Positions 33,984-45,076 of a stretch of 64,000 bases of DNA are shown one piece after another. Below the pieces are notes generated by a model, which saw only the letters and a list, made by a program, of their open reading frames with translations, searched no databases and was not told the origin of the DNA. Source of the DNA: Strigamia acuminata (lineage: Eukaryota > Arthropoda > Chilopoda > Geophilomorpha > Linotaeniidae); assembly GCA_949358305.1 (NCBI GenBank), contig OX442319.1, positions 9,362,001 through 9,426,000 on the forward strand, read 5' to 3'. The stretch's first letter is position 1. The number at the start of each line of letters is the position of its first letter. The position numbers and the translations under genes were made by a program.

Positions 33984-34064
33984 TTAGTTGAGGATCCACG
34001 TTGCTCTTTGTAGACATCCTCGATCACAAAAGCAAATGTCCATTCCGCAATCTGGGCAAAAAGC
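33984..34064 (-). pseudogene. Cys-rich terminal exon, copy a
   Basis: Reads FCPDCGMDICFCDRGCLQRA then TWILN and TAA (33986-33984). The end of the frame is intact; upstream sequence diverges from the other copies. Confidence 0.42.
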
Positions 34065-35109
34065 ATGCATTACTCAGACTGCATCCGTAATGTTTGTCGT
34101 TTTTCAACAAAAAAGACGCGTTTATACAAGAGGGAAACGTGAACGCACTTTCGATGTAGCTAAAAACGGAAAGAAAAATTTAAAAATTAACACTTTGAAC
34201 CGAAAAATAACGAGGAAAAATGGGACAAAAAACGAAAAAACGTGGAAAAAAACAGGAAAAAAAAACAAAAACGACGGAAAAAAACTGAAAAAACGGAAAA
34301 TCTGAAGAAAAAATGAATAAAAATAAAAAAGAACGGAAAAAAACGGAAAAAAATAAAAAAAATACTCCAAAAATAAAAAGATAAAACGGAAAAACCGAGG
34401 TAAAATGGATAAAAATGTGAAATAACAAAAATAAAAACGGAGAAATTGGAAAAAAAATAGAAATAAAAACGGGAATGGAACTGGCCCTCGCCGCATGCCA
34501 GCCGACCAGTAACAACATATTGAGGGCGGGATGTCCCAAATGTTCAAACCCCAGCGAAGCAAATTCCCAGGGATTTTCGCTGCGCAGGAAACCGTTAAAG
34601 TTTGGATTAAGGATGTCCACTCCACAAGTTTTAGACCGCGTCGAAATCCTCATCTTTTGACTCGTCAAAATCGCAAAGAACCTACAAGGCTGACTAATCC
34701 ATCATCGTCTTGGTTTTTCAGAAATGACTAATGAAACGTCAGATGACGCAGATGAAATGGTTGAATTGTGCCGAAAAATCCAGAACTTACAAGTTAGTAA
34801 ATAGTTGGAATCGCGAAGCGTTGGGAACGCACCGATGGCAGTGGCGGTATTTTGAATACAAATAAAGCCAATGTTAAAATGAAAACACCTGAACTTTAGT
34901 TTCCTGCAAGAGCTTAACGAACTAATCCAATCTTCAGTAATGTTTGAGCAAAAGGACAATTTGAGGTGCTCTATTAACGGACAATTTTTACCTGATTTGC
35001 AGCTAACTCTTCTATATTTACAAAATATTTAAGCATCAAGAAAGCACACAGAAAAAAAATTAACTTTTGTTAAATCTGATAGATTTAGAGAAAGAGGCGT
35101 GTAAACTAT

Positions 35110-35918
35110 GGGGGTTTCATTATATGAATGATTTTGTAATTTTATGATTTTGCATTAATCACAAAATCATTATTTTTTGATGCCTCCAAAAATGGGATTA
35201 CATTGAATTAACCCAGTCAATTTTGCAATTGTGTGATCTGGACAATTTTGTGATTTTTGAGTATTACCATGTGATATCTGTTCTACCAATCACATTCACA
35301 TTCACTAAAGTACAAAAGAGCTAAAACACACAATCCCAAAATCATCTAAAAGGTAGTTTTTGTGATTTTGATAAGAAGTGATTTTGAGGCTTGTGAAACT
35401 CAAAACAAAATGGAGGCATCCAAGCTCTATCTAAGTGGCCAACTTGTATCCTTGTATATCATCAATATGCTGATGCATCCATGACTGTATAACAGCTAGG
35501 AAACTCAATTAATGGCTCTGGTGCAATCTGTGAAACTTATATTTATTAAAATGCACCTTATTAAAAAAAATTTTGTTCCATCACACAAATAGAACTAGTT
35601 ATTTTGCATCACATTTTAAAATTGGTTGGATATAACTAAAACCCAATGGTGGATAGGAAGTCATGTGACTATTTAAATAATTGTTTTTGCACCTAATTGT
35701 TAATCACAATTTGTGATGGCCACTTGGATTGAGCTTAGCTGCTGTCATTTTGTCAAAATAGCAAAACTACCTTTGATTTTGTGTTTTGTGTATTTTTTCT
35801 GTTTTGTGTTTTTGCAATTATGCACATGATTGGTGGAACTGATACCATGTGACAAATCCAAAAGTGCAAAATTGCTAAAGTTGCAAAATTACAAAATTGC
35901 TTAATTAATGAAACCCCC
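35110..35918. mobile_element. 809-bp non-autonomous TIR element (GGGGGTTTCATTA ends)
   Basis: Ends GGGGGTTTCATTA / TAATGAAACCCCC with a 3-bp TAT duplication (35107-35109, 35919-35921; 2-bp TA is the alternative). Absent from the X2 duplicate at ~57965 (gtgtaaactgattagatctt). The interior is a loose palindrome with many ttttgtgattttg / caaaattgc words. No transposase. Superfamily not assigned. Confidence 0.8.
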
Positions 35919-36161
35919 TATTGATTACGGTAGATCTTGGGTGTCAACTGATTAGATCTTGGGTGTCAACTGTTTTATTACAAAAAGAGAAAGGCGAGTT
36001 GCTAGGCACTAATATGGATTGCGAATTCCATGTCATCAATCCCCTGGTATGGTTAGGTTTGCGGGGGGTCAGGCATTCTTAGGAATTCAGTGTTTTCGGT
36101 GTGGATGGTCGTGGTGGAGCGGAGAGTTGCGTTCCTCTCTTGAACGAAGAGAGGAAAGGAA

Positions 36162-36305
36162 TTAGTTGATGATCCATCGTGCTCTTCGGAGATCTCCTCT
36201 ATCTGTAAAACAAATGTTCCCGCCACAATTTGAGCAAAATGTTCTTGGTGTCACATTGATAGGGTGAAATGTAGCAAATATAGTTGTTGGTTTGGTTCGA
36301 TTTGC
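36162..36305 (-). CDS. Cys-rich terminal exon in X1, unrecognised gene
   Basis: Counterpart of 58360-58503: 144 nt, open from the acceptor ttgccttag to TAA. It reads NRTKPTTIF..., HPINVTPRTFCSNCGGNICF, then TDRGDLRRARWIIN. See the X2 copy for reasoning. Whether this copy is expressed cannot be told. Confidence 0.42.
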   Translation of the reverse strand, partial: ANRTKPTTIFATFHPINVTPRTFCSNCGGNICFTDRGDLRRARWIIN

Positions 36306-36595
36306 CTAAGGCAATTTTCATTTTCATACTCTATTGTATGTACCAGGTGGAATGATCTTGTCCGCATAGAATCATCCAAAAACTGAAGATGATGTTGAAA
36401 ATTAACGAGCTGCGGTGTATGGCTAAACTGTGGGTTAAAAGTAGCATTGTATCATAAAAATGTATAGCCATAAAAGGCCAGTGGCTAGTGTTACCATTCG
36501 TCGTGGTGGGTTGTAGCTAAGCCATTTGTTACAGAAAGCGGCAAGAATCATGTTAATTTCATTCATTATTAAATTTCTTTCTAGTGGCATATCCA

Positions 36596-36838
36596 TTATT
36601 TAAGTTTGTTTTTCTTCTCGTTGAGAGAAAACAGTAACAAGTTGTTGGAGTCGAATTGATGGAGTCGCGCAGGTGTGGATGAGATTGAAAGCTGCAGCAA
36701 AGCCCACATCTCATTTCTCAAGATCCAAATAAGAAACATCGCCAGTAGTGCTTTCCGCTTGCAAATGTATGTCGGGGAATTAAAATACAACCGGCGCTCA
36801 AATGCAGCCAAAAAATAGAGATTTTCCCTTTCAGACAC
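36596..36838 (-). other. 80-codon frame conserved in both duplicates
   Basis: Minus-strand frame FNSPTYICKRKALLAMFLIW is kept in X2 (59232-59486), but the ends differ and a length change shifts the C-terminal part. No domain is recognised. It could be another exon of the unrecognised gene or just shared sequence. Confidence 0.25.
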
Positions 36839-37315
36839 ATGGGTCTAACATATATATATTATTTTCATTTGTAACATACAGCAAGTCGTCGCCCACAAAA
36901 AATTCTGTCCCCTTTCATTTGTACTGTAATGGCCACTTGCAGTGCACCGAAAAATGCAACAAATTAACGAGGGTCAAGAAAGCCAGAGCTCACGAATAAA
37001 ATTTCTATATCCTTTTTATGAAAAAAGTAAAAAGTAAAGTCCTAGTTAAACGATTGGAGGTAATGGAATAAAGATTAAACAAAAACAAAGTTAGAAAGTA
37101 AAGTTTAAAGAGTGTAATTGCTCTTTCAACGTTATTACATTAATACAGCAAAGAAAAATCAATCAAATACAATAACTCAATGGAGCCTAATCTACCATAG
37201 ATGCGGTCCAGCAACTTGTGACTGATAACCGGCCCCTGCAACACCATTCCCACATGGCCCAGTCCAACCCCATCCGCCAATAAATTTTGCATTACGAAAT
37301 GTTTTGCTGGCTTAC

Positions 37316-37452
37316 AATGCACCTGGATACCCGCCAAACGCATCAATATCGCCGCAAATAAACAATTCACTGCAGAAAAGACACTTAGCGGTTTTAAGGT
37401 CATAAACGATATGAAATGCTCCGCAAATCATTTCAGGACCAGGAAAATTTGC
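37316..37452 (-). CDS. exon-like segment conserved in both duplicates (X1)
   Basis: 137 nt between an acceptor (ctttgaaag) and a donor (GTAAGC). It reads ANFPGPEMICGAFHIVYDLK then TAKCLFCSELFICGDIDAFG and GYPGA+2 nt. The X2 copy (60008-60144) has the same length and splice sites with three replacements (H/Y, C/F, I/L) and silent changes such as TAT/TAC and GGC/GGT. That is the pattern of a coding exon. It lies upstream, in gene direction, of the Cys-rich terminal exon, so the two may be parts of one gene. Product unknown. Confidence 0.45.
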
Positions 37453-38039
37453 CTTTCAAAGTATTTTTTGACTTAAAACTTGTTTTATGGCACTCGGACC
37501 ATGTGGATAAACACCGCAAAGTATTGAATATTGTCAAGTAAAACAAATTTTACATAAAAAACACGTTTATCTAGCGAAAAATAATGAAAACCTAGTTTAA
37601 ACCCTTTTTCTGTATCAGCTGATAATCGGAGCATGGCACCTGATGTACCCGATATACCATTAAATCATCGAAAATGGATGCGGTTGCAGGCCTCATTACT
37701 AAGTAAAGAAAAGAAAATATAAAGTTTAAGTTTGTATTACACAAACTACACACTAGTATAACCTAATGATTAATCCATCTTGGTTTACCATGTTTTGATG
37801 ACAAAAAATCGACAGTCAAATGGTAAAAACTAAGAAAGGACAAAGTTTAGACAGTGAAGAATAAATCCAAATTGGAATACGTTGCCTTTTCAAACAGAAT
37901 AACCTTGTTCTTAACAAACAACCACTGATTTATATAGTTACCACACGGTTGGCGCCAATAAATCTAACAATTTGAAGGGCAAAACAATTCACGTTTCACA
38001 CAGAAACCAGAATTAAACCTCGGTAATTAATTTTCAATC

Positions 38040-38400
38040 GCTAAAAATTGGTTTCTATGGAAACGGGCGAGGCAACGGGTGGGCGGAGCTTACTCTAAAA
38101 GTTGCCGTTCCGGTCCTACGCCTGGCAGAACCTTGTTTCCAGCAGTCCTGTGTGATCGTGGGGGCTGGCAAACAATCGTGTAATGAAGACGAGTGCCAAG
38201 CCAATGGCCGCTTTTTTGGGCCTAAACCGCGACAGTGTAAAGGAGAGAGTTGCGCTCTCCTTTCCCTGGAATCTGGTGGTGGCTTCAGTCTTTCCCGATC
38301 GTTTTGCACAGCTCACTTGTTGCCTGGCTGCTTGCATCATCCTCATGAAGCAGTAAGACCAAGGAAAAAGGCTTAGCACCAAAACAAAACCGTTTTTATT
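38040..38400. promoter_or_regulatory. GC-rich segment with GC box, conserved in duplicates
   Basis: Locally GC-rich, with gggtgggcggagc at 38079-38091 (GC-box-like). Present also at 61055-61090 in X2. It lies upstream, in minus-strand direction, of the exon-like segments, so it could be the promoter of that gene. This is inference only. Confidence 0.3.
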
Positions 38401-38675
38401 CACGGAAGAGAAAACATAACAACAAACTTAATGGATAAAATCTTAATAACAACTGCCGTAGCAACGGCACAACAACAAAGGCACGTGGGAACACGTGTCA
38501 AATACAATAAGCGGAACTATAATGGTAATTGTTGCCACACTTAGGCCTAAAAATGTAATACAGTGCCAAATCAAGGGGCACAAGAGCTTCACTGCTCAGC
38601 AGGTAATCAATTACAAGCTGTCACATAATAAACTTGAACATAATACACGAAAATACATCAGAGAATAATAAAGAC

Positions 38676-41044
38676 AGTAGTTTGATTACAAGTTGTAAAG
38701 ATAGGATTTGTGTAATGCAATGTCTACATGCAGTGCAACTAAAAATAAATACAGTATAACTTACATCAAATTGAATGAGACAAAGCAACGAACAAGGTCG
38801 GAAAAGCCAGATATCAAGAATAAATAAATAAATGAAAAAATAAAGTACAAATAAAGCCAATCTTCAAACGAAAACACTTAAAAACTTTTGTCAAGCATTA
38901 TTAGTTTAGTTTCCTACAATAGCTTAACCAACCAATCCCAACATGAGTAATATTTGTGCAAAAAAAAGTCTAGATGTCATAGGTTTTTAGAAATTTTGCT
39001 TATTTAATTTAGCAAAGGATTTGAGGGAACAAATACTTGAAAAAGTCGTTCGTATATATTATTGGTAAATATTGCCTCTTGCTGCACGTATATTAGTCTT
39101 TGCATAGTGTCTACGTGAATGCCCAACCTTGTCACAAAGTGACTTAAACTCAAACCTCGCCTTGGTTTTAGAATCATTTACAGTATACAAGTCGTTTCAG
39201 AAATGACTAATGAAACGCATAACGAGACATGAAATGGTTGAATTGTGCCGGTAAATCCAGAACATACAAATTAGAACACACCAATGGGGGTGGCGGCATT
39301 TTGAATACAAATAAAGCCAATGTTAAAATGAAAACACCTGAACTTTAGTTTCCTGCAAGAGCTTAACGAACTAATCCAATCTTCAGTAATGTTTGTGCAA
39401 AAGGACAAGTCGAGATGCTCCATTAATGGACAATTTTTAACTGCTTGCTGATTGCACTGCACGTGATTGTGAAATGGCCTTTAACGCTAAAATTGTGGAA
39501 GATGTTCCAGAAGTTTGATTACAAGTTGTGAAGATAGGATTTGTGTAATGCAATGTCTACATGCAGTGCAACTAAAAATATATACAGTACAACTTACATG
39601 AAATTGAATGAGACAAAGAAATTAACAAAGTCGGAAAAGCCAGATATCAAAAATAAATAAATACAAGTAAATGAAAAAATAAAGTACAAATAAAGCCAAT
39701 CTTCAAACAAAAACATTTAAAAACCTGTGTCAAGCATTATTAGTTTAGTTTCCTAATATAGCTTAACACTACGGTAGAAAGGCCGAAAGCGGTCAAAATG
39801 ACGGCTCGAAATAACGTGCACAAGACGTGCACGAATCGTGCAAAATACAAGGCATCAAATTGATTCAGTATCACGATCGAAGAAAATCGCAAAACAAAAA
39901 TTGATGGTTTTTATAAAATTAAATTTCCGTTTTTAATTTTATCAGGTCAAAATGGATCGCTCTGGCCTTTCTAGTGTAAACAAACCAAGCCCAACATCAG
40001 TAATATTTGTGCAAACAAACAAATCTAGATGTCATTCTGGTCCCTGCAGTTTCTGCAGTAGTATCGATTATGGTGCCGGATGTGGCGTCTGTATTATTCT
40101 GGCAGGGTTGTGAAGCGCAGACTCAAAAATGAAGAGGCATGAAATACTGGCAGGAACTAATTGTGAAGAAAAACAATCAGTTGAACACTTTAATGTTTAT
40201 GACACCAAAAGGACAAGAAGCGTTCTCTATATACATAAAGGGAAAATAACAGCAGCACGACTTACAAGCAAATAGGAGGCATGCTAACAACGATGCGAAC
40301 TTTTGTAAAAACTGTAAATTATTTACATGGGTTTTGACTAATAAGTCAATCTTAAAAGTTAAAAAGTCAAACAAGCTACATGTACAAACGCTTCAACCGT
40401 CCTGCAAGTCTGCGTTTGTCTGCTCAAAGCTTTTCGGTTGAAAGTTTCTTCGTGCATTTCCATCCATGATTAAGAGAAGAAAAAAGGAGGCATGCTAACA
40501 ACGATAATAATACATAGAAAAAGTTACAAATAATACCAAGCAACACTAATAATAACTAATAATAAATCGCAATATGAAATAATTAATACTATACACTTAA
40601 TACACTTAAATACTCAAATAATAAATATCGGACTATGTCGGACGTGGCGAGGGACGTAGTGTCGGACTGGTTAATGTGGATATTGTGTTGCAGCGGCTGA
40701 GAATCGGTTACAAAGCACTATTCTAAACAAAGGGGGTCCACAAGGCAAGGCACACTTGCCATCGGCACGATGACTGTTGTGTTTGCACGACAACAGATTG
40801 TAATCACATGAGTAAATGTGCCATCATTGTTCCGCTTGGTTGTTAAGAAGTTAGGAAAGCTTCAGTTGAAATTAAGAAATCGTGTGCCTCATTTTGGTCG
40901 TTCCGACATGGAACGACCATTCCATACACATTATATTGGACTTAATAATGACACTGGCCAATCCACCACTGTCCAAAATAATCTATATTACATATGGATG
41001 GCCACTTTACACCGCACATAGCTGCAGTGTTCATCATTCGTCAT
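38676..41044. repeat. dispersed-repeat stretch
   Basis: 38690-38950 and 39510-39770 are two copies of one ~260-bp module (gatttgtgtaatgcaatgtc). 38945-39090 is the reverse complement of the YERL-containing module. 39190-39460 repeats 34725-34990. 40380-41044 is unassigned AT-rich sequence; its 67-codon frame at 40818-41021 shows no domain. Confidence 0.55.
39767..39976. mobile_element. piggyBac-like MITE (210 bp)
   Basis: Ends CACTACGGTAGAAAGGCC / GGCCTTTCTAGTG with an internal palindromic match (gcggtcaaaatga / tcaaaatggatcgc). Inserted at TTAA (39763-39766); the other side reads taaa (one mismatch). The same module without insertion is at ~38930 (tagcttaaccaacc). Confidence 0.65.
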
Positions 41045-41577
41045 TTGGTGACTGGTGCGACATTTTTACTCGAATAAATTCATCCTTAGACAGAAAAGTG
41101 CCGTTTTAAGCAAAAATTGAAATATTTTGGTCTGAAAATGACAAAATTGACAAAAATTGACTTCTTTAAAAAATTATTGCATTATTAACCTCCTCAAAAT
41201 GCATCTTGACGTGCAAATATTGAACTTTTGGCTAAAATGTGAACGTTTTTGACATAATACTGCACTTTTAGCCCAAAATGTCATTTATTTTGACAAAAAA
41301 TTGAACTGTTAGCCCGAAATGCGATTTGTTTGGACAAAATATTGCATTTTTAAGCTTAAATTTTGCATTTTTAGGCCAAAATTTGATCAATTTTGACAAA
41401 ATATTGCATTTTTAGGCCAAAATTTGATAATTTTTTAAGAAAAAACGACTTTTTAAAAACAAATTTAGACAAATTTTCCAATAAAATCAATTTTTAATCA
41501 TTCAATTGCTAAAATACTTTAATTTATATTTTAAGTACGTCATTAATCATTTAATCAAACAAATTGTTATTTTTCAG
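41045..41577 (+). repeat. contracted receptor-intron sequence in inverted copy
   Basis: Reverse-complement counterpart of ~27325-26570. The breakpoint is at about ggtgactggtgcgacatttt (27325/41045). The 41-bp array is reduced from ~10 units to a few (41210-41450), with otherwise recognisable flanks. Confidence 0.8.
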
Positions 41578-41653
41578 GCTTTGACTTTGTCTTCCAAATG
41601 TTGTTGCGCCGACAAGTGCGAGCGCGCACCGTCACCGTCACATTCGTCCTCAG
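41578..41653 (+). pseudogene. orphan exon 5 of receptor-like gene
   Basis: After the preserved acceptor (ttatttttcag) it reads ALTLSSKCCCADKCER then APSPSHSSSG (one change, T/A, from the intact gene). It then joins directly to innexin upstream sequence (ttattattattattatttta). Exons 1-4, 6 and 7 have no counterpart here. The deletion corresponds to ~26515-25907 of the intact locus. Confidence 0.88.
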
Positions 41654-41845
41654 GTTATTATTATTATTATTTTAAACACAAAATCAATATTTGAATACAA
41701 AATCTCCATTTAATATCATTTTTAACAACAAAAAAATCACAAAATTCGTAAAATTTGACTTTTGTCACATTCCTAATACGTTTCGTTTTCCATACATCGC
41801 GTTTTCGGACCCACACACGTCTCCTCAACGTTCCCCACTTTCCCC

Positions 41846-41853
41846 TATTTAAA
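41846..41853 (+). promoter_or_regulatory. TATA-like box of innexin B
   Basis: TATTTAAA 51 bp before the ATG, within the same conserved upstream block as copy A. Confidence 0.5.
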
Positions 41854-41903
41854 CACTCCTTTCCTATCTACACACTTAATTCATTGACTGCCAACAAACC
41901 ACC

Positions 41904-42956
41904 ATGTCAGTTCTTAAAGCTTTTTCCTCCGCCATTATCAAGCCGCACTCTTCCGCCCGAATCGACAATTTCGTATTCCACCTCCACTACCGCGTAACTG
42001 CACTAATCTTGGCTGCCGCTGCCATTTTAGTCACGAGCAAGGAACACTTCGGCAAACCAATCTCTTGCGGTCCACCTCCGCCCTCCCTAAGCACGGAACT
42101 TTTAGAGAACTACTGTTGGACGAGATCCACCTTTTCCCTAGTGGGTCCGGCAAACAACGATCCGTATCCGGGAATTAACACCGCTAAAGACGGCGACACG
42201 ATCTTCCACCACACTTATTACCAATGGGTTTGGCTAGTCCTCACTTTACAATCGGCCATGTTCTATTTTCCGCGGTACATTTGGAAGAAGATTGATAATG
42301 GACGCGTGTCTCGTCTCGTGAAGGGTTTGGGAGAACCTTTGTGCGAAATGCGGGTTTCGTCGTTGGGACAATACGTGTTGAGAAATTGGAATAACCTCAA
42401 CAAGTGGGCGTTGGGTTATTTTATGTGCGAGCTGATGAATTTCGTGAATGTAATTGCGCAGATTTATATAATCAACAGTTTTTTGGGGGGAGTTTTTACG
42501 ACTTACGGGACACGCGTGATCAGATACGGGTTGTTGGACCAGGAGCAGCGAAACGATACGATGGCGGCCATTTTTCCGCGATTGACCAAATGCGCTTTTC
42601 GCAATTTTGGACCGAGTGGAGACGTACAGACTCTCGATGCGATTTGTGTTCTGCCGATGAATGTCGTAAACGAAAAGATCTACGTGTTTCTTTGGTTTTG
42701 GTTGGTCGTTTTGGCCGTTCCTACGGGACTCGTTTTGGTTTACAGGATTTTCCTTTTGAGTTGGCCTAAGCTTAGGGTTAAGGCTTTGCATTGGCAGTTT
42801 GGTTGCGTAAACAGCGAAAGTAGGAATGAGTTGCTCCTTGGTGGGAAAATTGGAGATTGGTTGATTTTGAATTTGTTGGCTAAAAATGTCGATGCGTTTG
42901 CTTTCGATATGTTGTTAGACAAATTGGATGTAGGGAAATCGCCGACTGGAGTATAA
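41904..42956 (+). CDS. innexin, copy B
   Basis: 350 codons, one exon, inverted paralogue of 24619-25671 with 12 replacements by my count: A16S, S82P, E96D, K149M, D191N, R192S, K207R, I220M, I255V, S303N, D309E, E340K (96.6% identity). All four loop cysteines (55, 71, 230, 248), YCWTRSTF and YYQWV are unchanged. Most replacements lie in the cytoplasmic loop, extracellular loop 2 or the tail. No stop or indel, so both copies appear functional. AATAAA at 42966-42971. The upstream region is shortened by deletion of the receptor 3' end, so the regulatory context differs from copy A beyond ~250 bp. Confidence 0.97.
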   Translation: MSVLKAFSSAIIKPHSSARIDNFVFHLHYRVTALILAAAAILVTSKEHFGKPISCGPPPPSLSTELLENYCWTRSTFSLVGPANNDPYPGINTAKDGDTIFHHTYYQWVWLVLTLQSAMFYFPRYIWKKIDNGRVSRLVKGLGEPLCEMRVSSLGQYVLRNWNNLNKWALGYFMCELMNFVNVIAQIYIINSFLGGVFTTYGTRVIRYGLLDQEQRNDTMAAIFPRLTKCAFRNFGPSGDVQTLDAICVLPMNVVNEKIYVFLWFWLVVLAVPTGLVLVYRIFLLSWPKLRVKALHWQFGCVNSESRNELLLGGKIGDWLILNLLAKNVDAFAFDMLLDKLDVGKSPTGV

Positions 42957-43772
42957 ATTTTTCAAAATAAATCGTCAAGTTGTTTTCTTAAAAAAATAAA
43001 ATAAAATTTTCGAAATTAATATAATTCATTCCTCAAGAGTCAAGAACCAAATAATTCATTTTTATTTACTTCATTAAATTTTATTTTTTGAGTGTTATTT
43101 TATTTTTTTTCTATCTAAAATTCTATTTATAATCATTTTAATGCAAATTAAGGTTTAATGTTTCATTTTTTAGTCACACACTAGACCGCGCTTGTTACTA
43201 TTTATTCCGTGGTGTCGAGGCTTTTCTCATTTCGGTACTTCCGGAAAATAGTCGCCATGAGTCGGCACATTGATTTGGGATGCCACGTATGCATGTCACT
43301 TCGTTAGGTTTGGTTTTAAGGGCTACAATTCGGCAAATCCTTCGGAAAATTCAAGTACAGTTGAAATTAGAAACGCTCTTTTTATGTTATCGAATTCTCG
43401 TTGAACATTAGCGTCATTTTTTCACCATTTGCAGAAAAAATTGCAATTTTAAATGGCCGAACTGTAAACTACTCGCTACATTTCATTACATTTTTGGTTC
43501 CATTGTGTTGAATGTTTATTATTTTTGTATTGTAAGACCACCTTCAGAAATAAGTGTGGCATTTACTTGAAATTCTATTGTAAGACCACACTTCAGAGAT
43601 AAGTGTGGCATTTGCATGAATTTGTATCGTAAGTTCACACTTAGCAAATGAGTGGAATTCACAGGAACCTTCATTAATTGGACACACTTCTAACCAATAC
43701 AATTTTTATTTTATTTTAAATTAATATTTTGTTGGGCCTCCTGTGGACTAGACGACGGCCTGCAAACATCTA
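42957..43772 (+). repeat. 3' flank of innexin B and innexin-flank repeat
   Basis: Mirrors 24618-23870 and continues into the dispersed repeat (cactagaccgcgcttgttac from ~43186). The repeat is then broken by a mariner-type MITE and by the Gypsy element, and resumes at 53180. Confidence 0.75.
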
Positions 43773-44101
43773 CAGTCAGTGCACGGTATCTTGATGCTAA
43801 ATTCGTACTGCGCATCCCATTCTGCGCAGACAATTTTCTAATTCCAGTTGTTATTTAGCAGTATTAAGCCTAATATTAGGCCTATCAATGCTAAAATAAA
43901 GTAAATAAACACAAATATTTTGGTTATACTGTGAGAATTACTTTTAATGATTAGTTTTTTGTTGTTTATTTACTTTATTTTAGCATTATTAGGCCTAATA
44001 ATAGGCTTAATACTGCTAAATAACAACTGGAATTAGAAAATCGTCTGCGCAGAATGGGATGCGCAGTACGAATTTAGCATCAAGATACCGTGTGCTGACT
44101 G
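43773..44101. mobile_element. Tc1/mariner-type fold-back MITE (329 bp)
   Basis: Palindrome with ends CAGTCAGTGCACGGTATCTT / AAGATACCGTGTGCTGACTG, flanked by TA (43771-43772, 44102-44103). Arms are ~140 bp each with a short centre near 43937. CAGT ends plus TA duplication are typical of Tc1/mariner. The empty site is at 31147 (aacatctgggcaatcac). No transposase. Confidence 0.88.
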
Positions 44102-44167
44102 TAGGCAACCACATTATTTTGCCCGTATTTTGACTTGAATGCATTGTTGAATCTGAATGTGTAATAT

Positions 44168-44660
44168 TGTTACGTGGCTAAATGGGGATTGATTTAGTCC
44201 TACGTGACATGAATTCACTCAAGAATGACACAGGGTTTTATATGTAAAATGCCTGTTGGCTTTATTGTTCAAAGTCGGACATTTACTAATGTAAATGTTC
44301 GGTCATCAGCTCTTATTACATTTGTTCATTTATTAAACCTAAAACACATAAATGGTTCATTCAAATCAAATAAGGATGATGCTGTTGTTTATTCAATTCA
44401 ATTCAGGAAACCTAGTCCTGCCTGACCGTCAACCGGCTGGCAGTAGTAGGTGAAGGTAATAGTTTGAGAATCAAAAGAGATCTGAGCTCTCTGGCTTAAT
44501 CAACTCACTAAGTAAACTCCTATTCCCCCTATTAACTAAGTTGAACGGTCTGTGCATCTAATTAGGTGCACAGCGCCGTCTAGTGAGAATTCATTGCATT
44601 AAATGCCTAAACAGAGCGAGCAGAGCCAGCCGATACACGGTACGGCTCTACCGCGTAACA
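44168..44660 (-). repeat. 3' LTR of Gypsy element
   Basis: 493 bp, TGTTACGTGG...CGCGTAACA on the plus strand (TG...CA ends on either strand). No base differs from 52687-53179 by eye. Confidence 0.97.
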
Positions 44661-44674
44661 GCCCCCCCCTTTAA
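44661..44674 (-). other. polypurine tract of Gypsy element
   Basis: On the minus strand AATTAAAGGGGGGGGC abuts the 3' LTR. Confidence 0.8.
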
Positions 44675-45076
44675 TTTTTTCGGTCTCTCGAAAAACAATG
44701 AATTGTTCTAACTAACGCATCTCCTTTCACATTAAAAAAAAAATTCAAATCATAAACTCAATTTTACAATTTTGAGAATCTCTTTTCATCATCCTTATTT
44801 TTACAAAAATATAATATGATACACTTTTCAATGTTTATAAATGTCATAGTCACTTTTTATTACATTTTTACATTGGAAACAATTTTCAAAGTTTAAAATT
44901 AAATAAAATTAACACTTTTCATCAATAATAACACTTTTTGGTTTTTTGTTTTATATTACTTTTTTTTTTCAAGTTTTCAATTTTCTATAAAATAAAAAAA
45001 AACACACACACAAAAAAAAATGTTCAAAGTTCGTGTTGATTTTACACTTATTCACTTAAAGAAGTTAAAGTTCACT
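44675..45076 (-). other. 3' untranslated part of Gypsy element
   Basis: AT-rich, non-coding, between the ORF3 stop and the PPT; contains A/T runs and a CA stretch (45002-45012). Confidence 0.6.

Larger units (their letters stand above)
31291..34720 (+). repeat. mosaic of dispersed repeats (direct-duplication block P1/X1 left part)
   Basis: 31285-32230 is collinear with 62440-63310. 32035-32345 and 33985-34320 match 53685-53885 and 55220-55650. The module cctaaaaatgcaacaaatta, acgagggtaaaaaaagccag and gaataaaatttctatatcct recurs at 32.1, 33.0, 33.9, 36.95, 53.8, 59.6 and 63.2 kb. 34100-34460 is unusually purine-rich (g/a runs with aaaacgg words). Degenerate gene pieces in it are listed separately. 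Confidence 0.65.
34733..38675 (+). repeat. direct segmental duplication, copy X1
   Basis: Collinear with 55658-61648 (X2). X1 carries an 809-bp insertion (35110-35918) missing from X2. X2 carries 1934-, 458- and 284-bp insertions missing from X1. Without insertions the copies are ~3.1 and ~3.3 kb, ~90% alike by eye. Both carry the same two exon-like segments on the minus strand. Confidence 0.82.

Noticed and set aside
34122-34668. 162-167-aa minus-strand Phe-rich ORFs
   Set aside because: They arise from the purine-rich (aaaacgg)n-like simple sequence on the plus strand; the related segment at 55.5 kb does not keep the frame.
37490-37560. Additional exon YSILCGVYPHGPSAIKQ upstream of the 137-nt exon
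   Set aside because: The frame is shared by X1 and X2, but the gap from its only donor to the next acceptor is about 27 nt, too short for an intron.
44225-44425. 66-aa ORF in the LTR (also 52744-52944)
   Set aside because: Lies inside the LTR on the strand opposite to the element's genes. It is present twice only because the LTR is, and has no domain.
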